Shown one piece after another: positions 55,542 through 64,000 of a stretch of DNA of 64,000 nucleotides. Position 1 is the first letter of the stretch, and the number at the start of each line of letters is the position of its first letter. A program made the translations under genes and the position numbers. Source of the stretch: Kribbella caucasensis (GTDB taxonomy: Bacteria > Actinomycetota > Actinomycetes > Propionibacteriales > Kribbellaceae); NCBI RefSeq assembly GCF_004361855.1, contig NZ_SNWQ01000006.1, positions 186,001-250,000 on the forward strand. Reading direction: 5' to 3'. The notes below the pieces were generated by a model. It was not told the origin of the DNA, did not search any database, and saw only the letters and a list, made by a program, of their open reading frames with translations.

Positions 55542-56969
55542 TCAGGTCTGCGAATCGGCAGAATTTGGCACAGATCCCGTCAGGACCCAATGGGTTGCCG
55601 CTGGGAGGTGCCGGGCAATGTCGAGGGCTGTGATGGGGCCCCGGGATGCAGCCAGTTGGGCAGCGGCCGCGTGCAGGTAGGCGCCGACGGACGCTGCGTC
55701 GATGGGGGTTAGACCGGCCGCCAAGAGGGAGCCGCAGAGGCCGGCCAGGACGTCGCCGGAGCCGGCGGTGGCGAGCCAGGGGGTGGCGTTGGTGTTGACC
55801 CGGAGCTGGCCGTCGGGGGCGGCGATGACGGTGGTCGAACCCTTCAACAGGACGGTCACGTCGTACCGCTCGGCGGCGAGGCGGGCGTGCTTCAACCGGG
55901 CGGCTTCGACGGTCGAGCGGTCTACGCCCAGGAGGCGGGCCAGCTCGCCGGCGTGCGGGGTGATCAGAACCTGGGTGTGGTCGCCGGATTCGTCCAGGGC
56001 CCGCACACCATCGGCGTCGAGGAGGACTGGTTCCTCGGCGTCGAGGAGTTCGCGGACCGCTGCGATGTCCAGTTCGTCGCCCAGGCCGGAGCCGATTGCC
56101 CAGGCCTGGACTCGGCCATCGCCGGCGACGACCTCGGGGTGGGAGGCCCGTACTTCGGCGGCGACGGCCGCGGGGCCGACGTACCGGAGCATGCCGAGCG
56201 GGCCGGACAGGGCGCCGGCGGTGGCGATGACGGCGGCTCCGGGGTACTGCGCGGATCCGGCGATCAGGCCTAGGACGCCGCGGGAGTACTTGTCGGACTC
56301 GGCGGACGGGGTCGGGTAGAGGTCGCGGATGTCTGCCGGTTGAAGGGCCGAGGCGGTCGCCGGTGGGAGATCGAGGCCGATGTCGATGAGGTGGACCGGG
56401 CCGCAGGCGGTCGCGGCGGGATCGATGAAGTGGCAGAGCTTGTGGGTGCCGAAGGTGACGGTGAGGGCGGCGTTCACGTGCGGGGCGGGGGTTTCGCCGG
56501 TGTCTACGTCGACGCCCGATGGGCTGTCGACGGCAACGATCGGGACGCCGTGATGTTCGGCCTGCTCTACCGCGGCGAGGGCGTCTGGGCGGAGGCCGGG
56601 GCGGCCGCCGATACCTACGATGCCGTCGACAACCACGTCTGCGGCGGCGATTTCAGCAAGACCACCCACTCGGCCACCGGCGGCTTTCAGTGCGGCGAGG
56701 CCGGAGGGATGCGCCTGGGAGGAAAGGAGGATCGCAGTTACCTGGGCGCCTCGACGGGCCAGCTGAGCGCCGGCGTACAGGGCGTCGCCGCCGTTGTCGC
56801 CGGATCCGATCAGGAGGACCACGCTTGCGCCGTACACGTGGCCGAGGAAATTGCCGATGGCAACGGCGAGGCCGGTGGCGGCGCGTTGCATCAGGGTGCC
56901 TTCGGGGAGCCGGGCCATCAGGTCGGCCTCGGCGGCGCGGACCTGGTCGACGGTGTGCGCGTACCGCAT
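55542..56969 (-). CDS. nnr: Bifunctional NAD(P)H-hydrate epimerase/ADP-dependent dehydratase
   Basis: A 475-residue fusion that repairs hydrated NAD(P)H. The N-terminal epimerase (NnrE) has LMQRAATGLAVAI and LLIGSGDNGGDALYAGAQLA. The C-terminal dehydratase (NnrD, ribokinase-like) has YSRGVLGLIAGSAQYPGAAV, VLITPHAGELARLLG and the catalytic region TAGSGDVLAGLCGSLLAAG. The ATG at 56969 lies one base after the acpS stop. The fused layout is usual for bacteria. Confidence 0.94.
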   Translation of the reverse strand: MRYAHTVDQVRAAEADLMARLPEGTLMQRAATGLAVAIGNFLGHVYGASVVLLIGSGDNGGDALYAGAQLARRGAQVTAILLSSQAHPSGLAALKAAGGRVGGLAEIAAADVVVDGIVGIGGRPGLRPDALAAVEQAEHHGVPIVAVDSPSGVDVDTGETPAPHVNAALTVTFGTHKLCHFIDPAATACGPVHLIDIGLDLPPATASALQPADIRDLYPTPSAESDKYSRGVLGLIAGSAQYPGAAVIATAGALSGPLGMLRYVGPAAVAAEVRASHPEVVAGDGRVQAWAIGSGLGDELDIAAVRELLDAEEPVLLDADGVRALDESGDHTQVLITPHAGELARLLGVDRSTVEAARLKHARLAAERYDVTVLLKGSTTVIAAPDGQLRVNTNATPWLATAGSGDVLAGLCGSLLAAGLTPIDAASVGAYLHAAAAQLAASRGPITALDIARHLPAATHWVLTGSVPNSADSQT

Positions 56970-56970
56970 C

Positions 56971-57321
56971 TCAACCCTCCAGGACGACGACCGCCGACGC
57001 GATGCCGGCGTCATGGCTCAGCGACAGGTGCAGGCTCTGTACGCCCAGCTCGGATGCCCTCGAAGCGACCGTCCCGGTGATCTCCAGCCAGGGACGACCG
57101 CTGTCGTCGGTCCGGACCTCGGCGTCGTGCCACTGCATCCCTGCCGGTGCGCCGAGTGCCTTGGCGAGCGCCTCCTTGGCGGCGAACCGGGCTGCGAGCG
57201 AAGCCGGCGGTCTGACGGCCTCGGCCGGGGTGAACACCCGGTCCCGCAGTCCAGGCGTCCGCTCCAGCGTCTGCATGAACCGCTCGACATCCACCACGTC
57301 GATCCCAACGCCGACAATCAT
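56971..57321 (-). CDS. acpS: Holo-[acyl-carrier-protein] synthase
   Basis: A 116-residue phosphopantetheinyl transferase: [20 protein letters not shown] (metal Asp) and [14 protein letters not shown] (Glu) are the diagnostic motifs, and [16 protein letters not shown] ends it. It moves the 4'-phosphopantetheine of CoA onto acyl carrier protein. It is coupled to nnr. Confidence 0.95.
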   Translation of the reverse strand: MIVGVGIDVVDVERFMQTLERTPGLRDRVFTPAEAVRPPASLAARFAAKEALAKALGAPAGMQWHDAEVRTDDSGRPWLEITGTVASRASELGVQSLHLSLSHDAGIASAVVVLEG

Positions 57322-57335
57322 GCTCGTCAGAGTAG

Positions 57336-58337
57336 TCAGCTGGGTGGGGCTGTTGACTGGCGGATCCTCATCCGCACAGCCAGGTCCATCCGGAGGGCGG
57401 CCGGGGTGACGCCGCGGGCCAGGTCGAGGACCAGCTTGGTGGCGAGCTCGGCCATTTCGCGGAGCGGCTGGTGGACGGTGGTCAGGGTGGGCCCGACCCA
57501 CTCCGCGACCGGGAGGTCGTCGTACCCGACCACCGACAGGTCCTTGGGGATCTCCAGGCCGAGCTCGCGGGCGGCCTGGTAGACGCCCAGGGCCTGCAGG
57601 TCACTGCCGGCGAAGATGGCCGTCGGGCGGTCCGGCAGCGTGAGCAGCGCCATCGCCTGCTCGTAGCCGCCGCTGACCTCGAAGTTGCCGTTCCGGATCA
57701 GGTCCGGGTCGACCGGGATCCCGGTCGACCGAAGCGCGTCGGTGTAGCCGTTGACCCGCATCCGGGAGCAGAGGGTCTCCTCCGGGCCGCCGATCATGCC
57801 GATCCGTTCATGGCCGAGTTTGCGCAGGTGCTGGGTCGCCATCCGGCCGCCGTTCCAGTTCGCGGAGCCGATCGACGGGACGTCCTCGCCCTCGTCGCCG
57901 ATCGGGTCGACCACCACGAACGGGATCCGCCGCGCCTCCAGCTGAGCCCGCTGGTCATGGTCGAGATCGGAGAACACCATGATCACGCCGAGCGGCCGGC
58001 GCAGCAGGACGGACTCGATCCACTCCTGCCGCGGCCTCCGGGCGCCGCCGCACTCCGACAGCACCAGCTCGACGCCCTCGGCACGGACCACTTCCTCCAC
58101 GCCGCGGATCAGCTCGACCGCCCACAACCCACCGATCTCGTGGAACACCAGGTCGATCATCAGGCTGCTCGCCGTACTGGTCGTGCGGCGACGGTAGCCA
58201 TGGCGCTGGATGATGCTCTCGACCTTGGCCCGGGTCTCCTCGGCGACGTCGGCGCGGCCGTTCAGCACCTTCGACACGGTCGGCACCGAGACACCGGCCT
58301 GCTCCGCAATTTTCGAGATCGTCACCCGCTGACCCAC
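57336..58337 (-). CDS. LacI-family transcriptional regulator
   Basis: A 333-residue repressor with the LacI helix-turn-helix at the N terminus ([26 protein letters not shown]) and a periplasmic-binding-like sugar domain ([35 protein letters not shown]). The ligand is probably a sugar; no sugar-uptake operon lies beside it. GTG 58337 has GGAGGG just upstream; GTG 58325 is an alternative. An operator-like palindrome lies 79 bases upstream. Confidence 0.92.
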   Translation of the reverse strand: MGQRVTISKIAEQAGVSVPTVSKVLNGRADVAEETRAKVESIIQRHGYRRRTTSTASSLMIDLVFHEIGGLWAVELIRGVEEVVRAEGVELVLSECGGARRPRQEWIESVLLRRPLGVIMVFSDLDHDQRAQLEARRIPFVVVDPIGDEGEDVPSIGSANWNGGRMATQHLRKLGHERIGMIGGPEETLCSRMRVNGYTDALRSTGIPVDPDLIRNGNFEVSGGYEQAMALLTLPDRPTAIFAGSDLQALGVYQAARELGLEIPKDLSVVGYDDLPVAEWVGPTLTTVHQPLREMAELATKLVLDLARGVTPAALRMDLAVRMRIRQSTAPPS

Positions 58338-58415
58338 GAGCCCTCCACGCTCCTCGTCCAGCCGTACAAGCGCCAGAGTACAGGTTGCCCTCGTCGCAGC
58401 TATCGGCAGAGGTCC

Positions 58416-58426
58416 CGAAATTTTCG
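58416..58426. promoter_or_regulatory. LacI-type operator candidate
   Basis: CGAAATTTTCG is a perfect inverted repeat about a central T, in the 163-base gap between the LacI gene and the divergent coaA. AT-rich palindromes with a central CGAAA/TTTCG are typical LacI-family operators. It may serve autoregulation. Confidence 0.5.
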
Positions 58427-58500
58427 AGAGTCGGGCTGAGATGTAGCCCACGTCGGCCCGGGGTGTGAGCCGGGGACGCGGCGTGGGAAGAATGGAGCCC

Positions 58501-59451
58501 ATGCTGCAGCCGCCGCGGGAGGTGACTCCCTACACAGAGCTGGACCGGGCCGCCTGGGCCCAGTTGGCCGAGACGACCGAGTCACCGCTGACCGCCGAGG
58601 AGATCGAACGGCTGCGCGGCCTCGGCGACGAGATCGACATGGACGAGGTCCGCGAGGTCTACCTGCCGCTGTCCCGGATCCTGTCCCTGTACGTCCGGCA
58701 CGCCCGCGCGCTGCACGCGGACACCGAGGACTTCCTCGGCCAGACCGCGACCCGGACCCCGTTCGTGATCGGCATCGGCGGATCGGTTGCCGTCGGCAAG
58801 TCCACCACCGCCCGGTTGCTGCGCGAACTGCTGGCCCGCTGGCCCGAGCACCCCCGGGTCGCACTCGTCACCACCGACGGCTTCCTCTGGCCGAACGCCG
58901 AACTGGAACGCCGCAACCTGATGCTGCGCAAGGGCTTCCCCGAGTCGTACGACCGGAAGGCCCTGCTGCGGTTCGTGGTCGAGGTGAAGTCCGGGATGGA
59001 CACGGTCGAGGCCCCGGTCTACTCGCACCTGCACTACGACCGGATGAACGGCGTACGGACGACGGTCGAGCAGCCGGACATCCTGCTGCTCGAAGGGCTC
59101 AACGTGCTGCAGCCGGCACCCCGCCGCGCCGACGGCAAGAGCGGACTCGCGGTCAGCGACTTCTTCGACTTCTCCGTGTACGTCGACGCCGCGGCCGACG
59201 ACATCCGCAGCTGGTACGTGCACCGCTTCCTCAAACTCTGGGAGACCGCGTTCCGCAACCCGGAGTCGTACTTCGTCCGGTACGGCGAGCTCAGCCGGCA
59301 GGAAGCGATCGCCAAGGCCGAGTCGCTCTGGGACACCATCAACGGCCCGAACCTGCGGGAGAACATCCTCCCCACCCGCTCCCGCGCCACCCTCGTCCTC
59401 CGCAAAGGCGCCGACCACACCGTCCGCTGGGTCAGACTCCGCAAACTCTGA
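58501..59451 (+). CDS. coaA: Pantothenate kinase, type I
   Basis: A 316-residue CoaA, first enzyme of CoA synthesis from pantothenate. The P-loop [17 protein letters not shown] is at about residue 95. [34 protein letters not shown] and [10 protein letters not shown] are family motifs, and [11 protein letters not shown] and YFVRYGELS follow. The start may be ATG 58501 or the ATG at 58492; GGAAG upstream favours 58501 slightly. Confidence 0.95.
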   Translation: MLQPPREVTPYTELDRAAWAQLAETTESPLTAEEIERLRGLGDEIDMDEVREVYLPLSRILSLYVRHARALHADTEDFLGQTATRTPFVIGIGGSVAVGKSTTARLLRELLARWPEHPRVALVTTDGFLWPNAELERRNLMLRKGFPESYDRKALLRFVVEVKSGMDTVEAPVYSHLHYDRMNGVRTTVEQPDILLLEGLNVLQPAPRRADGKSGLAVSDFFDFSVYVDAAADDIRSWYVHRFLKLWETAFRNPESYFVRYGELSRQEAIAKAESLWDTINGPNLRENILPTRSRATLVLRKGADHTVRWVRLRKL

Positions 59452-59471
59452 CCCCCACCCCACCACCCCGG

Positions 59472-60644
59472 TCAGGGGGAAGCTTTAACGGCCGGTACAA
59501 TCGCGAGCGCCACCACAGCCGCCGTCAGTCCGAAGGCCAGGGAGTAGCCGGTGCCCGCGACGACGGCGCCGAAGACGATGGCGCCGATGCCCCAGCCGCC
59601 GTCGTACGCGAGGTTCCAGAGGGCGCTGACCTGGCCGTAGCGGGTCTTGGGGACGCGGTCGTACATGATCGCCAAGGTGAGGTTCTGCCCGGCGCCGAAG
59701 CCGGTGCCGAAGAAGGCCGCGCCGACGACGATCGCGACCGGGCTGGTGATGAAGATCAGCGAGCCGGCACCGAGGGCGGCGAGGACGAGGGCGGGAGCGA
59801 GGAGCTTCACCGGGCCGAGCCGGTCGCCGAATCGGCCGGCCAGCCAACGCGCGACGGGAGCGGTGGCGGCCTGGACCAGCAGGGCGGCGGCGACCAGCGA
59901 GTGGTTGTCACCGGCAACAGCCAGCGGCAGGAAGGTCACGCTGATCCCAGCGGCGACAGTCACCGCAGCGAAGACGAAGGTCGGCATCAGCAGCCCGCTC
60001 CCCCGCAGACCGCCGAGCACCTTGACGTGCTGCTCCTCGGCTTCCGTACTGCGCTTCGGCAGACCCGGCAGCGCGGCGAGACCAGCCAGCGACGCGATCG
60101 CTGCGAGGACGAAGAGTCCGCCGAAGCCGAGCCCTTCGATCAGGTAGACGCCGAGCGGTAGACCGATCACGGCCGGTACGCCGACCGCGATGCCGTAGAT
60201 CCCGAATCCCTCACCCCGTCGGTGGGACGGGGTGATCTCGGCGACCAGGGCGACCGCGCCGACCACCAGGACGGCCAGCCCAGCGCCCCGGACAACGCAG
60301 ACGGCGAGGACCAGCGGGAGGGACGCGGTCAGCATCAGGAGCAGTGAGGGGGCGCCGAGCAGGACCAGGCCGAGGCCGAGCGTGCCGCGGTAGCCGATCC
60401 GGGCGATCAGCTTGGGGATCACCAACTCGGTGGCGACCGCGGACAGCATCATGGCGCCTGTGGACAGGCCCGCGCCGACGCCGCCGGAGCCGTTCGCGGC
60501 CAGGTAGAGCGGGACCACCGAGGTGAGCAGGTACATGCTCAACCCGGAGCCGAACACCATCGCGAGCAACTGCGCGAACTGCGCCGTCACCAGTCGGGTG
60601 ATTACAGGAGTGGTTGCTGCCGGAACCTCACATACGCTGCTCAT
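59472..60644 (-). CDS. MFS transporter
   Basis: A 390-residue integral membrane protein with about 12 hydrophobic helices, and the loop after helix 2 reads LIARIGYRGTLGLGLVLLG, the MFS motif A region. A second copy of the motif appears in RWLAGRFGDRLGPVKLL. It resembles drug/sugar efflux permeases (SetA/YfcJ-like class). Substrate unknown. It converges on coaA with a 20-base gap and no evident terminator hairpin. Confidence 0.88.
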   Translation of the reverse strand: MSSVCEVPAATTPVITRLVTAQFAQLLAMVFGSGLSMYLLTSVVPLYLAANGSGGVGAGLSTGAMMLSAVATELVIPKLIARIGYRGTLGLGLVLLGAPSLLLMLTASLPLVLAVCVVRGAGLAVLVVGAVALVAEITPSHRRGEGFGIYGIAVGVPAVIGLPLGVYLIEGLGFGGLFVLAAIASLAGLAALPGLPKRSTEAEEQHVKVLGGLRGSGLLMPTFVFAAVTVAAGISVTFLPLAVAGDNHSLVAAALLVQAATAPVARWLAGRFGDRLGPVKLLAPALVLAALGAGSLIFITSPVAIVVGAAFFGTGFGAGQNLTLAIMYDRVPKTRYGQVSALWNLAYDGGWGIGAIVFGAVVAGTGYSLAFGLTAAVVALAIVPAVKASP

Positions 60645-60715
60645 GCCTCGACGGTAGGAGCGAACCGGTCTCCCCTACAGATCCAGTTTCAGGCACAGAC
60701 AGAGGACCAATTCCG

Positions 60716-61723
60716 TCAGCCGCTCCGCTGCCACTCCTCATGCAACTCGACCGGCCGGAAGCCGAGCTTGGCGTTGACGGCGTTCATCGCCGTGTTCGCC
60801 TCGCCGTTCCAGGTGTGTACGACGAGCGGTTCCGGGTGACTGCGCTGCAGCTCGCGATGGTTGTGCGCCTTCAGCGCCAAGCCCAGCCGGTGGCCTCGAT
60901 GAGCCGGTGAGACGAGCGTGCCCCACTGGAACACGTTGCCAGGATCGTGCTTGCCGACGTACAGCTCGGTGTGACCGGCCAGGCTGCCGTCCGGGGCGAT
61001 CGCCACGGTCATCCAACCGTGCCGTCCCTGCGCGAGGCTCTGGTTCTCGACCGAGCGGACCCGGTCGGCATCCCAGACCGCCGCCTCCACCTCCAACTCG
61101 CCGTGGGGCGCCTCCAGGTTGAAGCTGGCCTGCAAAGCGGCGAAGGCGTCGACCAGATCGTCGGGACAGTGGTCCTGCCAACTGCGGAGGTGGTAGCCCT
61201 CGTGGTGCTGGGCGGCCTCCTCGGAGAGCTTGTCGAGGACATCCTCGGCCAGCGGGAGCTCGAGCACCCGGTGGACTTCGAAGTTCGCCGGGGTCAGCCC
61301 GAATGACCGGGCGAACGCCTGCGCCGGGGTATCCGTGTCATTGCCGAGCGGGATGTCGACCTGGGCCTGGACGACCGTGCGGCCGTAGTACGCGGCCCGC
61401 TCCTCGATCGCCTGGGCCAGAGCGCTGCCGTAGCCCTGTCTGCGGGCGTCTGCGCGGACTCCGATCCTCGCGCTGAGGGCGAAGGTGTTGTCCTTCAGCG
61501 GCACGTCGAGGAACATCGCACCCGCGACCGCCTGGGTCTCATTCCTGACGATCCAGATCTCCTTGGCCGCGTACTCGGTCGGCTCAAGCAGAGAGACGCG
61601 AAGCTCCTCCAGGGTCCACGTCACCGGATAGGGCCGCCCCTCGTCCATGGCCGCCCGAAACACGTCGTACCAGGCCGCGATGCCCTCGGTGTCGCGCGGG
61701 TCCACCCGCTCAGGAGTACTCAC
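60716..61723 (-). CDS. Tandem-GNAT N-acetyltransferase
   Basis: A 335-residue protein with two GNAT domains. The first (residues about 20-170) has ARIGVRADARRQGYGSALAQ as its acetyl-CoA loop; the second (about 180-335) has GTLVSPAHRGHRLGLALKAH and NAVNAKLGFRPVELHEEWQR. The arrangement resembles mycothiol synthase MshD and related double-GNAT enzymes, though it is not clearly MshD. Substrate unknown. Confidence 0.85.
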   Translation of the reverse strand: MSTPERVDPRDTEGIAAWYDVFRAAMDEGRPYPVTWTLEELRVSLLEPTEYAAKEIWIVRNETQAVAGAMFLDVPLKDNTFALSARIGVRADARRQGYGSALAQAIEERAAYYGRTVVQAQVDIPLGNDTDTPAQAFARSFGLTPANFEVHRVLELPLAEDVLDKLSEEAAQHHEGYHLRSWQDHCPDDLVDAFAALQASFNLEAPHGELEVEAAVWDADRVRSVENQSLAQGRHGWMTVAIAPDGSLAGHTELYVGKHDPGNVFQWGTLVSPAHRGHRLGLALKAHNHRELQRSHPEPLVVHTWNGEANTAMNAVNAKLGFRPVELHEEWQRSG

Positions 61724-61764
61724 CGCCTCACTGTAGAGACGAAGGCCTGACGAGCTCCAACCTT

Positions 61765-62658
61765 TTAAGCGGTCGCGGTGAGGACGCCTAGGGCTCCTGC
61801 GACGCGGCCGTCGGCGGCTGCCAGGGCTTCGCGGGCGGCCGGTACGGGGGTGCCGGTGAGGAGGTGGACCAGGGCCGGCTTGAGTTCGCCGCCGGCGGCC
61901 TCGAGGGCGGAGGCGCAGGCGTCCGCGTCGGCACCGGTGGCCTCGGCCAGGATCCGCAGCATCCGGCCGCGCAGTTTGTTGTTGGTGGCAACCATGTCGA
62001 CCATCAGGTTCGACCAGGTCCGGCCGAGCTTGATCATCAGCGTGGTGGAGAACGCGTTCAGGATCAGCTTCTGCGCGGTCCCGGCTTTCAACCGGGTGGA
62101 ACCGGCGATCACCTCCGGCCCGGTGTCCGCCGCGATCAGGATGTCGGCCAACGGCGCCAGCGGGGCGTCCGGGTTCGACGTGACCAGCGCCGTCACAGCG
62201 CCGACCGCCCGCGCCGCCCGCAGCGCGCCTGCCACGTACGGCGTACTCCCGGAGGCGGCGAGACCGACGACGAAGTCCTGTCCGGTCACCTCGGTCGCGT
62301 CGGCGGCGCCACCCTCCTCGGAGTCCTCGACGTTCTCGACCGCACGCAGCAATGCCGCCATCCCACCCGCGTGATGGGCGACCACCAGATCGTCCGGCGC
62401 GTGGAAGGTGGGCAGCAACTCGGCGGCGTCCAGCACGGCCAGCCGGCCGGAGGTCCCGGCGCCGAAGTAGTGCACCCGGCCACCGGCCCGGATCGCCTCG
62501 ACGGCGGCGTCGACCGCGCGGGCCAGCTCGGGGATCGTCTCGGCGACCGCGCCCGCCACCCGGGCATCCTCCGCGTTGACCATCCGGAGGATCTCGGTGG
62601 TGCCCACCGCATCGATCGCCAGCGTCCTGGGGTTGCGCTGCTCCGTGGGTGTGATCAC
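61765..62658 (-). CDS. murQ: N-acetylmuramic acid 6-phosphate etherase
   Basis: A 297-residue SIS-domain lyase that splits the lactyl ether of MurNAc 6-phosphate during peptidoglycan recycling. VHYFGAGTSGRLAVLDAAEL is the phosphosugar loop, and AGSTRLKAGTAQKLILNAFS carries the other conserved active-site segment. GTG start at 62656-62658. It is downstream of the murR-like gene by 32 bases. Confidence 0.95.
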   Translation of the reverse strand: MITPTEQRNPRTLAIDAVGTTEILRMVNAEDARVAGAVAETIPELARAVDAAVEAIRAGGRVHYFGAGTSGRLAVLDAAELLPTFHAPDDLVVAHHAGGMAALLRAVENVEDSEEGGAADATEVTGQDFVVGLAASGSTPYVAGALRAARAVGAVTALVTSNPDAPLAPLADILIAADTGPEVIAGSTRLKAGTAQKLILNAFSTTLMIKLGRTWSNLMVDMVATNNKLRGRMLRILAEATGADADACASALEAAGGELKPALVHLLTGTPVPAAREALAAADGRVAGALGVLTATA

Positions 62659-62669
62659 GCCTACGAGGT

Positions 62670-62693
62670 TAGTTTCCTACTGAAGATATTTCA
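62670..62693. promoter_or_regulatory. AT-rich palindromes before murQ
   Basis: Two adjacent inverted repeats: TAG-TTTC-CTA (62670-62679) and TGAA-GATAT-TTCA (62681-62693). They fill the murR-murQ gap and overlap the murR stop. RpiR-type regulators bind AT-rich GAAA/TTTC sites, so these are reasonable operators for the neighbouring regulator. Confidence 0.5.
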
Positions 62694-63593
62694 ATTCTGT
62701 GGATCATTGACGGAACCCTTCACCCGGTGCCCACGGACCGCGATGGCGGTCTCCTCGAGCGCCTTGCGGGCATCCGGCATGACCGACTGGGCCACGCCGA
62801 TGAACAGGCAGTCGATCACCATCAGCTGCGCGATCCGGCTCGACATCGCCCCGGACCGGTACGTCGTCTCGCGGGCCGCCGTGGTCAGCACCAGATCCGC
62901 GGCCTGCGCCAGCGGCGAGCGCGGGAAGTTCGTCACCGCGACCGTGGTCGCGCCGTGCTTGCCGGCCAGCTCCAGCGCCTCGATCACCTCGACCGTGGTC
63001 CCGGTGTGCGAGATCCCGATCGCGACATCGTCCTTGCCCAGCAGGGCCGCGCTGGTCAGTGCCACGTGCACGTCCGACCAAGCGAACGCGACCCGGCGGA
63101 TCCGGTGCAGCTTCTGCTGCAGGTCGAGCGCCACGAACGAGCTGGCGGCCGAGCCGTACAGGTCCACTCGCGGCGCCTTGGCGACCGCGGCCACCACCTT
63201 GGCCAGCGCGTCCACGTCCAACTGCTGGGCGGTCTCCCGGACCGCCCGCTCGTCGGCGAACGCGACCTTGCCGACCACGTCGGCGAGCGAATCCCCGGGC
63301 TCGATGTCACCACCGACCTCGGGTCTCATGCTCTCCTGTGCCGACTGGGCCGCCAACTGCAGGCGGAGCTGCGGATAGCCGGGAACGCCGATCTGCTTGC
63401 AGAACCGGATGACCGTGGTCTCCGAGGTGGACGCCACCTCGGCCAGTTCGGAGATCGTCATCGCCGCCACTCCGCCCGGGTCCGCGAGGACCGCGTTCGC
63501 CACCCGCTGCTCGGCCGGCGCCAGCGCGGGCATCACCGCGCGGACCCGGACCAGCAGCGGCCCCGTGGGATCTGGAGAGGTTACTGATGTCAT
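62691..63593 (-). CDS. RpiR/MurR-family transcriptional regulator
   Basis: A 300-residue regulator: an N-terminal RpiR helix-turn-helix (MTISELAEVASTSETTVIRF, CKQIG) and a C-terminal SIS sugar-phosphate domain (VDLYGSAASSFVALDLQQKL, AIGISHTGTTVEVIEALELA). Adjacent to murQ in the same direction, it most likely senses MurNAc 6-phosphate or a related sugar phosphate. The ATG at 63593 is chosen over a longer frame with no homology. Confidence 0.9.
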   Translation of the reverse strand: MTSVTSPDPTGPLLVRVRAVMPALAPAEQRVANAVLADPGGVAAMTISELAEVASTSETTVIRFCKQIGVPGYPQLRLQLAAQSAQESMRPEVGGDIEPGDSLADVVGKVAFADERAVRETAQQLDVDALAKVVAAVAKAPRVDLYGSAASSFVALDLQQKLHRIRRVAFAWSDVHVALTSAALLGKDDVAIGISHTGTTVEVIEALELAGKHGATTVAVTNFPRSPLAQAADLVLTTAARETTYRSGAMSSRIAQLMVIDCLFIGVAQSVMPDARKALEETAIAVRGHRVKGSVNDPQN

Positions 63594-63628
63594 GACAGCA
63601 CGGTACGGCGAATGAACACCGAGCGGTG

Positions 63629-64000
63629 TCACCGACGCGAAAGTCTCCAACCCAAGGCGACAAATGATTCCGGCGTTCGCTCTCCGTCGAAAACGACCTG
63701 GTCGCCGCTGGTGATCTTCACGCCGTCCACGTAGACGCCCCGGCCCTGGTACAGCGCGTCGGAGGTGTAGCGCCACCGGACCGTCTGGTCACCCGGAGCG
63801 AGGTCAGCGGACACCTGATGCCAGTGCCGCTCTCCTGATCCGCTGATCGTCCCGTCCGTGTCGATCACCGTGCCCCGGTCCTGCACGGTGAACGGCACCT
63901 TGGTCCAGGTGGTCCCGTCGGCCGAGCTCTCCAGGTACAGCAGGTCGGTGTCCTCGGTGTCGACGAACAGGTCGAACGCGAGCCGTCCACCCTCAGCCGG
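63629..64000 (-). CDS. Secreted protein, C-terminal jelly-roll domain (partial)
   Basis: The frame runs in from beyond the right edge. The visible 123 residues read LAFDLFVDTEDTDLLYLESS, DGTTWTKVPFTV, LAPGDQTVRWRYTSDALYQG and RGVYVDGVKI. This is the beta-sandwich pattern (strand, DTE...D.LYLE.S.DG..W, RxRYTSD, GVYVDxI) found at the C termini of secreted peptidases such as immune inhibitor A and M14/S8 enzymes. The catalytic part is outside the window, so the enzyme class cannot be fixed. Confidence 0.65.
   Translation of the reverse strand, partial: PAEGGRLAFDLFVDTEDTDLLYLESSADGTTWTKVPFTVQDRGTVIDTDGTISGSGERHWHQVSADLAPGDQTVRWRYTSDALYQGRGVYVDGVKITSGDQVVFDGERTPESFVALGWRLSRR

Overview
The window is chromosomal DNA from a very G+C-rich actinobacterium, roughly 70% by eye, with GTG/TTG starts and dense ATGA/TGATG gene couplings. 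Gene content and order resemble Nocardioidaceae, with Kribbella my best guess (inference from gene families; not searched). From 28.5 to 49.6 kb the order is close to the Mycobacterium tuberculosis block choD, guaB3, guaB2, rsdA, sigD, groEL1, groES, tsaD, rimI, tsaB, alr, and from 55.5 kb come nnr and acpS. This is conserved chromosomal core rather than a plasmid or prophage.

Layout. 0-9.9 kb holds small enzymes, a glycerophosphodiesterase, a heterodimeric ABC exporter convergent with a short Erm(37)-like rRNA methylase, a CapA-type lipoprotein, a methionine aminopeptidase and an Rv2578c-type radical SAM protein. 9.9-10.6 kb is a scar: a TnpB (IS200/IS605) remnant lies between the 3' ends of a divergent reductase/TetR pair. 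10.6-16.2 kb carries a YcaQ-like DNA glycosylase and an Hsp90-like ATPase translationally coupled to a large TPR protein. 16.2-28.0 kb holds guaA, a biotin operon (bioA-bioF-bioD plus a coupled cytochrome P450), a degenerate zeta-toxin pair, a MiaA-like enzyme with an Arg/Gly-rich tail, a secreted subtilisin, and bioB with the small accessory gene bsaP.

28.0-28.5 kb has no recognised gene, but on the + strand it has a folded leader whose stem covers a Shine-Dalgarno sequence, two tiny ORFs and a strong terminator. 28.5-43.6 kb holds a GMC oxidoreductase/aldehyde dehydrogenase pair, guaB2-guaB3, sigD-rsdA and groES-groEL under two CIRCE operators. 43.6-50.9 kb is a tightly coupled operon from alr through the tRNA t6A genes (a GNAT-TsaE fusion, tsaB, rimI, tsaD).

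50.9-55.5 kb is a decay island: a frameshifted DUF222/HNH gene, about 1 kb of unassigned DNA, a frameshifted SgcJ/EcaC-like lipoprotein and a collapsed two-component system. 55.5-64.0 kb returns to core genes: nnr, acpS, a LacI regulator, coaA, an MFS transporter, a double-GNAT protein, murR-murQ and the end of a secreted protein.

How the genes work together: biotin synthesis is split over two loci (bioA/F/D/P450 and bioB/bsaP) with no recognised pimeloyl-forming gene except possibly the P450. Guanine nucleotide synthesis (guaA, guaB2, guaB3), t6A synthesis, NAD(P)HX repair, CoA/ACP activation (coaA, acpS) and cell-wall sugar recycling (murR, murQ) make up the housekeeping core. No CRISPR array, tRNA, rRNA or intact prophage was seen.
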